This document shows positions 18,348-27,498 of a stretch of DNA of 64,000 nt, piece after piece. The stretch is from Streptococcaceae bacterium ESL0687 (lineage in GTDB: Bacteria; Bacillota; Bacilli; Lactobacillales; Streptococcaceae): contig CP113940.1 of assembly GCA_029392475.1 (NCBI GenBank), forward strand, positions 310,001-374,000, written 5' to 3'. Made by a program: the position numbers and the translations under genes. The notes beneath the pieces were generated by a model, which saw only the letters and a list, made by a program, of their open reading frames with translations, was not told where the DNA came from and ran no database searches. Every line of letters starts with the position of its first letter. Within the stretch, counting starts at the first letter, position 1.

Positions 18348-19139
18348 ATGAAGGATGTATATCAACATTTTAGGCCGGAGGAGAGGGAGTTTATTGATAG
18401 ACTCCAAGATAAAATTGACCGGGTAAGCTTTAATTATGAAATTGTAACTAGTGATTTCTTAAATCCCAGGGAATATAAGATTTTAGAAAGTTTAGCTAAT
18501 GCTAGTGGTATTAAACTATACTCAAGTTCAGATCTTATTGATTCTGAAATGGTTAGGGTAATCCTGGCACCAGATTTTTATGTTTTTGATCCTAGTGATT
18601 TTGATTTGGCTCTAGTTGAGATAAACTTTCCCAGTAAATTTGCTAAAATAAGTCATTCGCAGATTCTTGGTACCTTGCTTGGTCAAACAGGTTTAAGCAG
18701 GTCTAAGATTGGTGACATTTTGGTAACTGGTACTCGCGCCCAGTTTTTCATTGATTCTAATTTTCTTAGCTTTGTTGAGGAAAATATTAGTAAAATTGGG
18801 AAATTAGGTGTAAAATTACAAGGAATACCTCTCTCGAAATTGATGAAATCTGACAATGAAGATAAACCTTCAAAAAATAAGATTTTATCGGTTTCTAGTT
18901 TACGTTTAGATAAGCTTGTGGCTAGTTCCTTTAATATTTCAAGGAAGACCGCTTCTGATTTGATTGAAAAAGGGCTGGTTAAGTTAAATTATTCTGTCGA
19001 GGACAAGAAGGAGAAACTTCTTGAAATTGGTGATTTAATAAGCGTTAGGGGATATGGAAGAATTACCCTGATTGACGAGCTTTCTTTAAGCAAAAAAGAT
19101 AAGTTGAGAGTTGAAGTTGCAATTACAAAAAATAAATAA
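18348..19139 (+). CDS. ylmH: YlmH, S4-domain RNA-binding protein
   Basis: 263-residue protein with the YlmH N-terminal region and a C-terminal S4 RNA-binding domain (LRLDKLVASSFNISRKTASDLIEKGLV at about residues 186-212; note KLNYSVEDKKEKLLEIGD after it). Bacillus YlmH has been linked to rescue of stalled ribosomes; the older view is a division-cluster gene. Residue layout HFRPEEREFIDRL at the N terminus fits the family. It lies tightly between yggT and divIVA. Confidence 0.9.
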   Translation: MKDVYQHFRPEEREFIDRLQDKIDRVSFNYEIVTSDFLNPREYKILESLANASGIKLYSSSDLIDSEMVRVILAPDFYVFDPSDFDLALVEINFPSKFAKISHSQILGTLLGQTGLSRSKIGDILVTGTRAQFFIDSNFLSFVEENISKIGKLGVKLQGIPLSKLMKSDNEDKPSKNKILSVSSLRLDKLVASSFNISRKTASDLIEKGLVKLNYSVEDKKEKLLEIGDLISVRGYGRITLIDELSLSKKDKLRVEVAITKNK

Positions 19140-19157
19140 TATCCTAGGGGAGGTTAT

Positions 19158-19805
19158 ATGGTTTTAAATAGTTTAGATATTCAAAATAAAGATTTTTCAT
19201 CGCAAATGCGTGGTTACAATAAAAAGGAAGTGGAAGATTTCTTTGATATTATTGTTCGCGATTACGATTACTATGCTCAAAAGGTTAAGGATTTAGAACG
19301 TGAGAATAAGAATCTGGCTGAGAAGGTAGAATACTTTGAAGAGATGAAAGATTCTCTTAACAAGTCTTTAATTATCGCTCAGGATACTTCTGATAATGTT
19401 CGCGCTCAGGCTGATAATGAAGCAGAAAATATTTTGACAGATGCCCGTCAAAAGGCTAATGCCATCATAACAGCTTCTAAAAATGAAGGACAAATCATTC
19501 TTGATACAGCCCGTAACGACGCAGTTCGTTTGGTTAGGGAAACTGATGAACTTAAGAGAAATCTTCGTTCATACCACCAAAGAATTCAAATGACAGTTCA
19601 GGCACAACTTGATAGTATTAACGATGCTGAGTGGGATGAAATCTTTAGACCAGTATCAACATACATTCCAAATCAAGATGAAGTTCTTAGAAAAATTGTT
19701 GAAGAAACATTTGAAGGTGAGCAGTACACTTCAAGGGTACCTCTAGCAGAAATTGCTGAGGCACTTGAACAGGTTTCTCAAGAAGAAGAGCAAGAAGAAA
19801 AATAA
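19158..19805 (+). CDS. divIVA: Cell division initiation protein DivIVA
   Basis: Coiled-coil scaffold that recognises curved membrane at poles and septa, 215 residues. The N-terminal lipid-binding domain is DIQNKDFSSQMRGYNKKEVEDF, followed by two coiled-coil segments (KVKDLERENKNLAEKVEYFEE and the ARQKANAIITASKNEG to DELKRNLRSYHQR stretch) and an acidic Glu/Gln-rich tail. RBS AGGGGAGG. No terminator is obvious between it and the ileS T-box, so the division operon may read into the riboswitch. Confidence 0.95.
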   Translation: MVLNSLDIQNKDFSSQMRGYNKKEVEDFFDIIVRDYDYYAQKVKDLERENKNLAEKVEYFEEMKDSLNKSLIIAQDTSDNVRAQADNEAENILTDARQKANAIITASKNEGQIILDTARNDAVRLVRETDELKRNLRSYHQRIQMTVQAQLDSINDAEWDEIFRPVSTYIPNQDEVLRKIVEETFEGEQYTSRVPLAEIAEALEQVSQEEEQEEK

Positions 19806-19821
19806 ATAAAAAATTCAGGAC

Positions 19822-20033
19822 AGGAAAAGACATCTAAATTTACAGCGAGTGGGGAAATGGTGGAAGCCCCGTAATCACTGGATGTGTTTTTATCACCTAT
19901 TTTATCTTTACTGAAGGAGGGCTTAAGCTATCTATTAAGTAAAGACGTTCCTCGCGTTAAGAGTTAAGATACGGCCTTGGCCGTAAATTAGGGTGGTACC
20001 ACGGCTTTTCGTCCCTTGACGAGGAGCCTTTTT
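19822..20033 (+). promoter_or_regulatory. T-box riboswitch of ileS (tRNA-Ile)
   Basis: The T-box sequence AGGGTGGTACCACG is at 19990-20003. Stem I contains ACATC pairing with GATGT (19881-19885) and an ATC isoleucine codon at 19892-19894 followed by A, in the place of the specifier loop. The terminator (20003-20033) has an 11-bp stem GGCTTTTCGTC/GACGAGGAGCC and a T5 tail and shares bases with the antiterminator. Uncharged tRNA-Ile should stabilise the antiterminator and allow ileS transcription. No distinct promoter was found between divIVA and the T-box. Confidence 0.93.
20003..20033 (+). terminator. T-box leader terminator
   Basis: The 11-bp stem (two G-T pairs) with a CCTT loop and five T directly before the ileS ribosome site; conditional, part of the riboswitch. 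Confidence 0.9.
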
Positions 20034-20059
20034 ATATTTTTAAGAGAAGGATTAACAAA

Positions 20060-22852
20060 ATGAAAGTAAAAGATACATTAAATCTTGGTAAGACTGGTTT
20101 TCCAATGCGTGCTGGTCTTCCAACTAAGGAACCAGTTTGGCAAGAAGGTTGGGATGAAGCAGACCTTTACAATGCCCGTCTAAAACAGAATGAAGATAAA
20201 CCATCATTCATGCTCCACGATGGACCTCCGTACGCCAATGGGAACATCCACGTAGGACATGCCCTCAACAAAATTTCTAAAGATATCATCGTTCGTTATA
20301 AGAACATGACTGGCTTCCGTGCTCCACTTGTTCCTGGATGGGACACTCACGGGCTACCAATCGAACAAGTTCTTGCTAAAAAAGGAATCAAACGCAAGGA
20401 AATGGACCTTCTTGATTATTTAGAAGAGTGCCGTAAGTATGCCCTTAGCCAGGTTGATACTCAACGTGCAGACTTTAAACGTCTAGGTGTTATGGCTGAC
20501 TGGAATCACCCATATGTGACTTTAGATCCATCATACGAGGCAGCACAAATCCACGTCTTTGGAAAAATGGCTGAAAAAGGCTACATCTACAAGGGACAAA
20601 AACCAATCTACTGGTCACCATCAAGTGAATCAAGTCTAGCTGAAGCTGAGATTGAATACCAAGACGTTCGTTCTGCATCAATCTTTGTAGCCTTCAAGGC
20701 AGTAGACACTAAAGGACTGCTTCCAGAAGACACTGAATTTGTTATCTGGACAACAACTCCTTGGACAATTCCATCTAACCTTGGAATCTTTGCCCACCCT
20801 GACTATGAATACGTGCTAGTTTCAACAGGAGGTCGCAAGTTCCTAGTAGCATCTGAGCTTGTGGATTCAGTAGCTAAGGAAGTTGGTTGGGAAGAATTTG
20901 AAATCATCCAAACAATCAAGGGATCTGAGCTTGATAACATGGTAGCCCGTCACCCATTTTATGATCGTGACTCACTAGTGATGAATGCTGAATATGTAAC
21001 CCTTGATTCAGGTACAGGACTAGTACACACAGCACCAGGACACGGGGAAGACGACTACTTCTTCAGCCGCAAGTACAAGCTTGACGTCCTAAGCCCAATC
21101 GATGACCGTGGTTACTATACAGAAGAAGCACCAGGGTTTGAAGGACTCTTCTACGACGAGGGTAACAAAAAAGTTAGCCAAATGCTTGAAGAATCAGGAG
21201 CCCTTCTAAAACTTAACTTCTTCACCCACAGCTACCCACACGACTGGCGTACTAAAAAACCAGTTATCTTCCGTGCGACTCCACAGTGGTTTGCCTCAAT
21301 CGACAAGTTCCGTGGTGACATTTTAGATGCCATTGAAGGTGTTAACTGGATCATGCCTTGGGGTAAAACACGTCTCTACAACATGGTTCGCGACCGTGGT
21401 GACTGGGTAATTTCCCGTCAACGTGCCTGGGGTGTTCCACTTCCAATCTTCTATGCGGAAAATGGGGAAGCAATCATCACTCCAGAAACTACAAACCACA
21501 TCTCAGACCTATTCCGTGAGCACGGATCTAAGGTTTGGTGGGAACGTGATGCCAAAGACCTATTACCAGAAGGGTTCACTCACCCTGGTTCACCTAATGG
21601 GATCTTCACCAAAGAAAAAGATATCATGGACGTTTGGTTTGACTCAGGATCTTCTCACGAAGCAGTCCTAAGACAGCGCCCTGAGCTATCATTCCCAGCT
21701 GATTTATATCTTGAAGGATCTGACCAATACCGTGGATGGTTCAACTCAAGTATCACAACAAGTGTTGCCATCAATGAAGAGTCACCTTACCGCGCTGTCC
21801 TTTCTCAAGGATTCGTTCTTGACGGAGAAGGCCGTAAGATGAGTAAGTCTCTAGGAAATGTCATCACTCCAGGTACAGTTGTTAAACAATACGGGGCAGA
21901 CATCCTCCGCCTTTGGGTAGCAAGTGTCGACACTGAAAGTGATGTTCGTGTATCAATGGATATCCTAGGTCAGGTTTCTGAAACCTACCGTAAGATCCGT
22001 AACACCCTACGTTTCCTTATCGCAAACTCAAGCGACTACAAGAAATCCGTTAACGAAGTTGCCTACACAGACCTTCAACCGTCTGACAAGTACATCCTTA
22101 ACCGCCTGAACGAGGTAGTTGAGTCTTCACTTAAATCATACGAAGAGTACGACTTCATGAATGTTTACAAGACAGTCTTCAACTTCCTGACAAATGACCT
22201 GTCTTCATTCTACCTGGACTTCGCTAAAGACGTGGTTTACATCGATGCAGCAGATAGTCTTGCTCGTCGCAGCATGCAAACAGTCTTCTATGAAATCCTT
22301 GTAAAACTTACAAAACTTCTAGTTCCAATCCTTCCTCACACTGCTGAAGAGATCTGGACCTACCTAGAAGACGAAGAAGCAGAATACGCTTATCTTGCTG
22401 AAATGCCAGAAGTCCAGTCTTACACAAACATTGAAGAACTTACTGACACTTGGTCAGCCTTCATGGACTTCCGTGACAAGGTGCTTAAGGCCCTTGAAGT
22501 AGCCCGTGATGAAAAAATTATCGGTAAGTCTCTAGAGGCTGCAGTTACTGTTTACCCAGATGAAGTAACAGCTACTCTACTTGCTTCAATGAACGAAGAT
22601 ATCGCAAAACTTCTGATTGTTTCTGACTTTACTGTATCAAGTGATGCAGCTCCAGAAAACGCTCAAGAGTTTGAAGGGGTATCAATCCTTGTTGAACATG
22701 CAAAAGGTGAAGTTTGTGACCGTTGCCGTCGTTTAGATGAGACTGTAGGAACCAACGAAAATGAAAATCTACAAAATCTATGTAACCGTTGTGCCACAAT
22801 CGTAACTGAGGAATTCCCTGAAGTCCTAGTTGAAGGTTTTGAAACCAAATAA
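20060..22852 (+). CDS. ileS: Isoleucine--tRNA ligase
   Basis: Class I synthetase of 930 residues that charges tRNA-Ile and edits valine. HIGH motif as [16 protein letters not shown] loop as [10 protein letters not shown], the editing CP1 insert includes [13 protein letters not shown], and the C-terminal zinc knuckle shows CDRCRR and CNRC (four Cys). Start ATG 20060 follows AAGAGAAGGA. Expression is controlled by the upstream T-box. Strong C-ending codon bias indicates high expression. Confidence 0.98.
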   Translation: MKVKDTLNLGKTGFPMRAGLPTKEPVWQEGWDEADLYNARLKQNEDKPSFMLHDGPPYANGNIHVGHALNKISKDIIVRYKNMTGFRAPLVPGWDTHGLPIEQVLAKKGIKRKEMDLLDYLEECRKYALSQVDTQRADFKRLGVMADWNHPYVTLDPSYEAAQIHVFGKMAEKGYIYKGQKPIYWSPSSESSLAEAEIEYQDVRSASIFVAFKAVDTKGLLPEDTEFVIWTTTPWTIPSNLGIFAHPDYEYVLVSTGGRKFLVASELVDSVAKEVGWEEFEIIQTIKGSELDNMVARHPFYDRDSLVMNAEYVTLDSGTGLVHTAPGHGEDDYFFSRKYKLDVLSPIDDRGYYTEEAPGFEGLFYDEGNKKVSQMLEESGALLKLNFFTHSYPHDWRTKKPVIFRATPQWFASIDKFRGDILDAIEGVNWIMPWGKTRLYNMVRDRGDWVISRQRAWGVPLPIFYAENGEAIITPETTNHISDLFREHGSKVWWERDAKDLLPEGFTHPGSPNGIFTKEKDIMDVWFDSGSSHEAVLRQRPELSFPADLYLEGSDQYRGWFNSSITTSVAINEESPYRAVLSQGFVLDGEGRKMSKSLGNVITPGTVVKQYGADILRLWVASVDTESDVRVSMDILGQVSETYRKIRNTLRFLIANSSDYKKSVNEVAYTDLQPSDKYILNRLNEVVESSLKSYEEYDFMNVYKTVFNFLTNDLSSFYLDFAKDVVYIDAADSLARRSMQTVFYEILVKLTKLLVPILPHTAEEIWTYLEDEEAEYAYLAEMPEVQSYTNIEELTDTWSAFMDFRDKVLKALEVARDEKIIGKSLEAAVTVYPDEVTATLLASMNEDIAKLLIVSDFTVSSDAAPENAQEFEGVSILVEHAKGEVCDRCRRLDETVGTNENENLQNLCNRCATIVTEEFPEVLVEGFETK

Positions 22853-22856
22853 ATAA

Positions 22857-22884
22857 AAGGTCAAGCATTTGCTTGGCTTTTTTA
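22857..22884 (+). terminator. Terminator of ileS
   Basis: GTCAAGC/GCTTGGC stem with an ATTT loop followed by a T run. Confidence 0.85.
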
Positions 22885-22923
22885 ATTCCATAAATAATTT
22901 TTTTGAATTTTACTGGACCAACC

Positions 22924-22952
22924 TTGCTTTTTTCTGTAAAAAAAGATATTCT
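22924..22952 (+). promoter_or_regulatory. Probable add promoter
   Basis: TTGCTT (22924-22929), 17-bp spacer, TATTCT (22947-22952), about 28 bp before the GTG start. Confidence 0.5.
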
Positions 22953-22980
22953 ATAAAGAAAATCTTTTTTGGAGGCAAAC

Positions 22981-24009
22981 GTGTTAACATCTGACATAAT
23001 TGAAAACTTACCTAAAACAGAACTTCACTGTCATCTAGATGGCTCATTATCAATGGATTTAATAAGAGAGCTGGCCCAGAAATCACAGCTTGAAATTCCT
23101 CAAAATGATGATGTTTTAAGGACAAAGATTCATGCCTCAGAGCAGGTTAAATCTTTGGCAGACTACCTGCTTTGTTTTGATTTTGTTTTGCCCCTATTAC
23201 AGACCGCAGAAAATTTAAGCCTGGCCTCTTATGATCTTGCCAGGCAGGCTAATTTAGATAAGGTTAAGTACATGGAAATTCGCTTTGCACCGAGACTTCA
23301 TACAAGAGAAGGACTAAGCCTTAAGCAGGTGGTTGAAGCCGTCTGTCTTGGGTTTGAAAGGGCTGAAGCCGATTTTGATATTAAAATGGGTGGAATAATA
23401 TGTGGCCTTCGTCATGAGAGTCCGGAGGATCTTCTTGATCTTTTAGATCTTTTTACCCAAAAGGGACTTTCTTCTAAATATATAAACGGCTTTGACTTGG
23501 CTGGTGATGAAAAAAACTTTCCACCAGGTCTATTCACTGATCTCTTAGCTAAAATCAAGAAACAGGAAATTAATCTGACCCTCCATGCCGGGGAATGCGG
23601 CTGTGGTCAAAATGTTCTTGAATCTATTGAGCTTGGAGCAACAAGGATTGGTCACGGGGTGGCTATTGGGGAGCTGCCGCAGGAATTTTCTAATCTAGCC
23701 AAGCAGGGGATTGTTTTTGAAATGGCACCAACCAGTAATTTTCAAACCAGGGCAATTGACAGCCTCGAAAATTACCCCTTTAAAAAATTATATGAGGCTG
23801 GTGTTCTAGTAACAATAAATACGGACAATAGGACTGTCAGTAATACCAATTTAAACAAGGAATATCAAAAGATTGCGGACTGGTATGACTTTGAACCAAA
23901 GGACTTTTTAAAGGTTAATTTAAATGCCCTTGAAGGAGCCTTTATTAATCAGGAAGAAAAAGATCAGTTAAGGGAAGAATTCATTAGTAGTTATCAGGAC
24001 TTTCTCTAA
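22981..24009 (+). CDS. add: Adenosine deaminase
   Basis: Zinc hydrolase converting adenosine to inosine in purine salvage, about 342 residues. Metal and catalytic motifs are complete: HCHLDGSL (HxH), LTLHAGECG, TRIGHGVAI and TINTDNRTVS with the catalytic Asp. The start is GTG 22981, because GGAGG (22971-22975) lies 5 bases before it; the TTG at 22969 overlaps that ribosome site. It is a single gene with its own promoter. Substrate could also include deoxyadenosine; the longer adenine deaminase family is excluded by motif pattern only provisionally. Confidence 0.92.
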   Translation: MLTSDIIENLPKTELHCHLDGSLSMDLIRELAQKSQLEIPQNDDVLRTKIHASEQVKSLADYLLCFDFVLPLLQTAENLSLASYDLARQANLDKVKYMEIRFAPRLHTREGLSLKQVVEAVCLGFERAEADFDIKMGGIICGLRHESPEDLLDLLDLFTQKGLSSKYINGFDLAGDEKNFPPGLFTDLLAKIKKQEINLTLHAGECGCGQNVLESIELGATRIGHGVAIGELPQEFSNLAKQGIVFEMAPTSNFQTRAIDSLENYPFKKLYEAGVLVTINTDNRTVSNTNLNKEYQKIADWYDFEPKDFLKVNLNALEGAFINQEEKDQLREEFISSYQDFL

Positions 24010-24041
24010 TCATGATCAGAGGGGAAAATTTTTTTAAAATA

Positions 24042-24050
24042 TGTTAGAAT
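24042..24050 (+). promoter_or_regulatory. Extended -10 promoter of the glycosyltransferase gene
   Basis: TGTTAGAAT at 24042-24050; no good -35. It is about 52 bp before the ATG at 24102. Confidence 0.5.
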
Positions 24051-24101
24051 GCTTAACATATATGACAAAGAAATTTACTTTTGTGGGAGTGGGAGAGTTT
24101 A

Positions 24102-25040
24102 ATGAAAATATCAGTGGTTGTTCCTTGCTATAATGAAGAAGAGGTCCTTCCCATTTTTTTCAAGGAAATGGAAAAAATTAGTAGGGAGGGTAAGCTTGAA
24201 TTTGAGTATCTTTTTGTAAATGATGGAAGTAAGGACTCTACCTTGAATATTTTAAGGGACCTCTCTTTTAGACATCCAAATGTTAGATACCTGTCCTTTT
24301 CAAGAAATTTTGGTAAGGAGTCAGCCCTTTATGCGGGGCTCAAAGCTTCTTCAGGAGATTATGTAACCGTAATGGATGCTGACCTTCAAGATCCACCAGT
24401 CCTTCTTTTAGAGATGTACGATAAGATTCAAGATCCTGATGTGGACTGTGTGGGATGTAGGAGGACCACCAGGAAGGGAGAACCCGTCATTCGGTCAATC
24501 TTTGCCCACGTCTTTTATAAGTTGATTAATATGATAGGTGAAACTGAGATAGTTGACGGGGCACGAGATTTTCGTCTAATGACCAGGCAGATGGTTGATG
24601 CCATCCTTGAGCTTCATGAATACAATCGTTTTTCTAAGGGAATTTTTACCTGGGTTGGTTTTAATACCATTTACTTGGAATATGAGAACAGGGAGCGAGT
24701 GGCAGGAAAAAGTAGTTGGAATTTTTGGAGCCTTCTTAGCTATTCATTAAAGGGAATTATTAATTTTTCAGAAGTGCCACTCAATATTGCTACTTACGGG
24801 GGAATCTTGTCAGTTTTCATCTCTCTTATTGGGGCAATCTTTATTATTATAAAAACCTTAGCCTTTGGGGATAAAACCCAGGGCTGGCCCTCTCTTGTGG
24901 TAATTATTTTATTTTGCAGTGGGGTGAACCTACTAATGCTTGGAATTATTGGCAAATACATAAGTAAAATTTTTATGGAAACCAAAAAACGGCCCATTTA
25001 TATTGTCAGGGAAACTGATGCTGATTTGAAGGTAAAATAA
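24102..25040 (+). CDS. Family 2 glycosyltransferase, CsbB/GtrB type
   Basis: Membrane glycosyltransferase of about 312 residues. The GT2 catalytic domain has ISVVVPCYNEEEVLP, VNDGSKDST, the metal-binding MDADLQDPP, and RDFRLM; two C-terminal membrane helices (YGGILSVFISLIGAIFIIIK and LVVIILFCSGVNLLMLGIIG) match undecaprenyl-phosphate glucosyl/GlcNAc transferases such as CsbB and GtrB. These load a sugar onto the lipid carrier for later transfer outside, for example to lipoteichoic acid by a YfhO-type enzyme, which is not in this window. ATG 24102 follows GGGAGAG; the earlier TTG at 24081 is rejected. Confidence 0.88.
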   Translation: MKISVVVPCYNEEEVLPIFFKEMEKISREGKLEFEYLFVNDGSKDSTLNILRDLSFRHPNVRYLSFSRNFGKESALYAGLKASSGDYVTVMDADLQDPPVLLLEMYDKIQDPDVDCVGCRRTTRKGEPVIRSIFAHVFYKLINMIGETEIVDGARDFRLMTRQMVDAILELHEYNRFSKGIFTWVGFNTIYLEYENRERVAGKSSWNFWSLLSYSLKGIINFSEVPLNIATYGGILSVFISLIGAIFIIIKTLAFGDKTQGWPSLVVIILFCSGVNLLMLGIIGKYISKIFMETKKRPIYIVRETDADLKVK

Positions 25041-25066
25041 AAAGGAAGCCTAAGCTTCCTTTTTAT
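25039..25066. terminator. Bidirectional terminator between the glycosyltransferase gene and pepX
   Basis: Perfect 11-bp stem AAAAAGGAAGC/GCTTCCTTTTT with a CTAA loop; A run and T run on both sides. It overlaps the pepX stop codon. Confidence 0.9.
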
Positions 25067-27345
25067 TTTGTATAAGGAATAGAGAGAGAAGAGTTTTCTA
25101 GATCAATTTCATAGGTGACCTGTCTGTTATCCCTAATCGTTAATTCAAAGTCAGTAGAATAGAGGGCGATTCTTATTGTATCACCTGCTTTTAACTGATA
25201 GATGGTTGGTTGTAAATCAAGTTTTACGTCCATCCAGGTATCTTTAGGGACTTCTGTTATTTTCAAAAGATCCTCCCTATTTTGTAAGTTCATTAGAGAT
25301 TTACTGATTAATTTATAGGGACTGTCTGCTAGTTTTAATTCCTTCAAATCATCATAGATAAAGTTATGTCCTAGATCGATGGCTTTAGGCTCAAGGACAC
25401 TAGCCAGGCTATTCAATCTTTTTTTCTGACCTAGTTCAATGATCTGAGCAGAAAGTAGTCCCTTGCTATCATTAAGTTTGATTCTGACATTGAGGGTCAT
25501 TTTTCCATTTACAAGAAGGTCCTGGTCGATTTTTAGGTCAATATAGCTGGCATTAGCCTCGCCTTCATACAGGTCCTTAATAAAGTTCTTGTAATTTTGA
25601 CTGTAGCTGGTAAATTTATCTTGAGGATAGCTATTTTCAAATTTACTAATTTCATGACCTAGTTTAAAGTTTTTTCTAGTCGCCTCACCAAAATTTTCAA
25701 GCTCTTTGAAGTGTCCTTCAACATTGTTTTCCTGCCAGATTACTTTTGGAAGTTTTAAATTAAGTTTTCTTCCCAATAATTTTCCAGTAAAGTAGGTATT
25801 TATGGTTTCAGAAAAATCAAGGCTTTGGAAGTTATTGATGTAGATATGTTCTCCTTGATGAAGGAAACTGTGGCTTACAAGGTGTTCAGGGAGACCATTT
25901 ACATATTCATAGGCATGCTTAGGCTTGACATTCCAGTCTTGAAGACCGTGAACGGCAAGAACATCTGCCCTAACCTTATCCAGATGGGGAAGATAATTTC
26001 TATCATGCCAGTACTGGTTGTAATCACCAGACTTCCGGTCAATTTCAGCTGTCATTTTATCAAGTTCACCTTCATAAAAACTATTATTTTTAAGATAGTC
26101 AGCTCCGTCTAAATTTTTAGAATAGGTAAGGGCCGCAAGGACGTCTAAATCTTCTCCAGGGAAACCACCAGGACTTGAAATTGCTCCATTGTCTCTATAA
26201 TAGTCATACCAGCTTGAAATCCCAGCTTCAGCAAGGATTACCTCAAGGCCTTGGACCCCTGTTGTTGCTGCCCCGTAGGCCAGGGTTCCCAGGTAAGATT
26301 TACCGGTCATAGCTACTAGGCCGTTAGCCCAGGCAGCTTCAACAAGTTCTTTTCTTGCGTGACTTGAATAGGCAGGTCGTCTTCCATTTAACCAGTCGAT
26401 AACTGCTGTAACACTTGCTACCTGTTGGTAGTCTCCTGAGGTCATAAATCCATCTGAACCACGGGTACCTATTCCAGCTACATAGATTGAAGCAAAACCG
26501 CGAGCTAGCAGGTAGTCGTTTAAGGTATAGGTCCATCCGTGGGTAAATTTTTCAGTTTCATCAGTAAGGGGTAAATCATCTGCAGAAGGAGTGATTTTTA
26601 AAATGTCAGAAAAATCCTGATTAATAAGCTCAATTGATTTTTCTTCCTTTTGAATTAAGTCAGCTTCCATAGGGTGGAGGCGGTCGTCATTTGCCTTAGT
26701 ATTAACACCCAGGTGGTAAGGACTGGCCGTCATAACACTGGGAAGTTTTCCTTCATATTTTGGTCTAATAATTTGAACTTTTATGAGATCCTTTTTACCG
26801 TCAAAATTACTATCAACTGAACTTTCAACATAGACAACTTCTTTGATTAAATTTTTCGTATCAAAGGTGGCTAAACTTTTATCATTAAAGAAATGATACT
26901 TATTATCCATAGGAAGAAAATCATCTGCTACAAATTTTTCGATTAAAATTGATCCCTCTTTGCTTCTGGTTAGGAGAAGAAGGTACCAGGCTTCAATCAG
27001 AGTCTCTGCCGAGAGTTCTCCTTCTAGAACATTTATTCCAAGGTCACTTGCAAATTCAAGTGATTGTTCGGGAGAAAAGTCAAAGAAGGCTGTAAATCCT
27101 AATAGCTGTAGGCCAATAGTATAAAATACGTCCCAAGAAAGTTTACTTGAGCTGGCTAAAAAGTCCAGGTAACTTTCCTTGTTGCTAGCTAGTAGAGTTG
27201 ATAAGTCATAGGGAATTTTGGCTAAAAAAGAGCTAAAAAGTTCTTTATTGTCTGCTTGAAGACTAGTATCAAATCCTAATTCTTTTAGTTCGTTAATTTT
27301 TTCTTCCATGCTTTTTTCAACAATGGAAAATTGGTTAAATTTCAT
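25063..27345 (-). CDS. pepX: X-prolyl dipeptidyl aminopeptidase PepX
   Basis: Cytoplasmic serine peptidase of family S15 that removes X-Pro dipeptides, important for casein-type peptide use; 760 residues, the normal length. An N-terminal helical dimerisation domain (to about residue 150) precedes the alpha/beta-hydrolase domain with the nucleophile Ser in TGKSYLGTLAYG (about residue 350); the Asp and His sites are expected in VHGLQDWNVKPKH and FLHQGEHIYI; a beta-sandwich domain ends the protein. RBS AAAGG before the ATG at 27345. A promoter TTACCA-17-TATAAT and a cre-like site lie upstream. Confidence 0.97.
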   Translation of the reverse strand: MKFNQFSIVEKSMEEKINELKELGFDTSLQADNKELFSSFLAKIPYDLSTLLASNKESYLDFLASSSKLSWDVFYTIGLQLLGFTAFFDFSPEQSLEFASDLGINVLEGELSAETLIEAWYLLLLTRSKEGSILIEKFVADDFLPMDNKYHFFNDKSLATFDTKNLIKEVVYVESSVDSNFDGKKDLIKVQIIRPKYEGKLPSVMTASPYHLGVNTKANDDRLHPMEADLIQKEEKSIELINQDFSDILKITPSADDLPLTDETEKFTHGWTYTLNDYLLARGFASIYVAGIGTRGSDGFMTSGDYQQVASVTAVIDWLNGRRPAYSSHARKELVEAAWANGLVAMTGKSYLGTLAYGAATTGVQGLEVILAEAGISSWYDYYRDNGAISSPGGFPGEDLDVLAALTYSKNLDGADYLKNNSFYEGELDKMTAEIDRKSGDYNQYWHDRNYLPHLDKVRADVLAVHGLQDWNVKPKHAYEYVNGLPEHLVSHSFLHQGEHIYINNFQSLDFSETINTYFTGKLLGRKLNLKLPKVIWQENNVEGHFKELENFGEATRKNFKLGHEISKFENSYPQDKFTSYSQNYKNFIKDLYEGEANASYIDLKIDQDLLVNGKMTLNVRIKLNDSKGLLSAQIIELGQKKRLNSLASVLEPKAIDLGHNFIYDDLKELKLADSPYKLISKSLMNLQNREDLLKITEVPKDTWMDVKLDLQPTIYQLKAGDTIRIALYSTDFELTIRDNRQVTYEIDLENSSLSIPYTK

Positions 27346-27377
27346 TTACTTACCTTTCTTTTGTAAAGATTAAGATG

Positions 27378-27406
27378 ATTATAACATAGCTAAAAATAAT
27401 TGGTAA
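27378..27406 (-). promoter_or_regulatory. pepX promoter
   Basis: On the minus strand TTACCA (27406-27401), 17-bp spacer, TATAAT (27383-27378) with TGT before it (extended -10). Confidence 0.75.
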
Positions 27407-27407
27407 A

Positions 27408-27421
27408 ATTAAGCGTTTACA
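27408..27421. promoter_or_regulatory. cre-like site (CcpA) between pepX and gla
   Basis: On the minus strand TGTAAACGCTTAAT matches 12 of 14 positions of TGWAANCGNTNWCA. It abuts the pepX -35 box (one base away) and lies 13 bp upstream of the gla -35 box, so CcpA could act on either gene. Confidence 0.6.
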
Positions 27422-27434
27422 ATCCTGATAATGC

Positions 27435-27463
27435 TTTACAAATGTATTTTAACTTGTTAGAAT
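27435..27463 (+). promoter_or_regulatory. gla promoter
   Basis: TTTACA (27435-27440), 17-bp spacer, TAGAAT (27458-27463) with TGT before it. Confidence 0.75.
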
Positions 27464-27498
27464 AACTTGAATTTAAAAATTTTTGGAGGTTTTTTTTT

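Noticed and set aside
22969-22980. TTG start of add at 22969
   Set aside because: GGAGG at 22971-22975 is the ribosome site itself; GTG 22981 is the start.
27431-27444. A second cre near ATGCTTTACAAATG
   Set aside because: Lacks the central CG and forms the gla -35 region.
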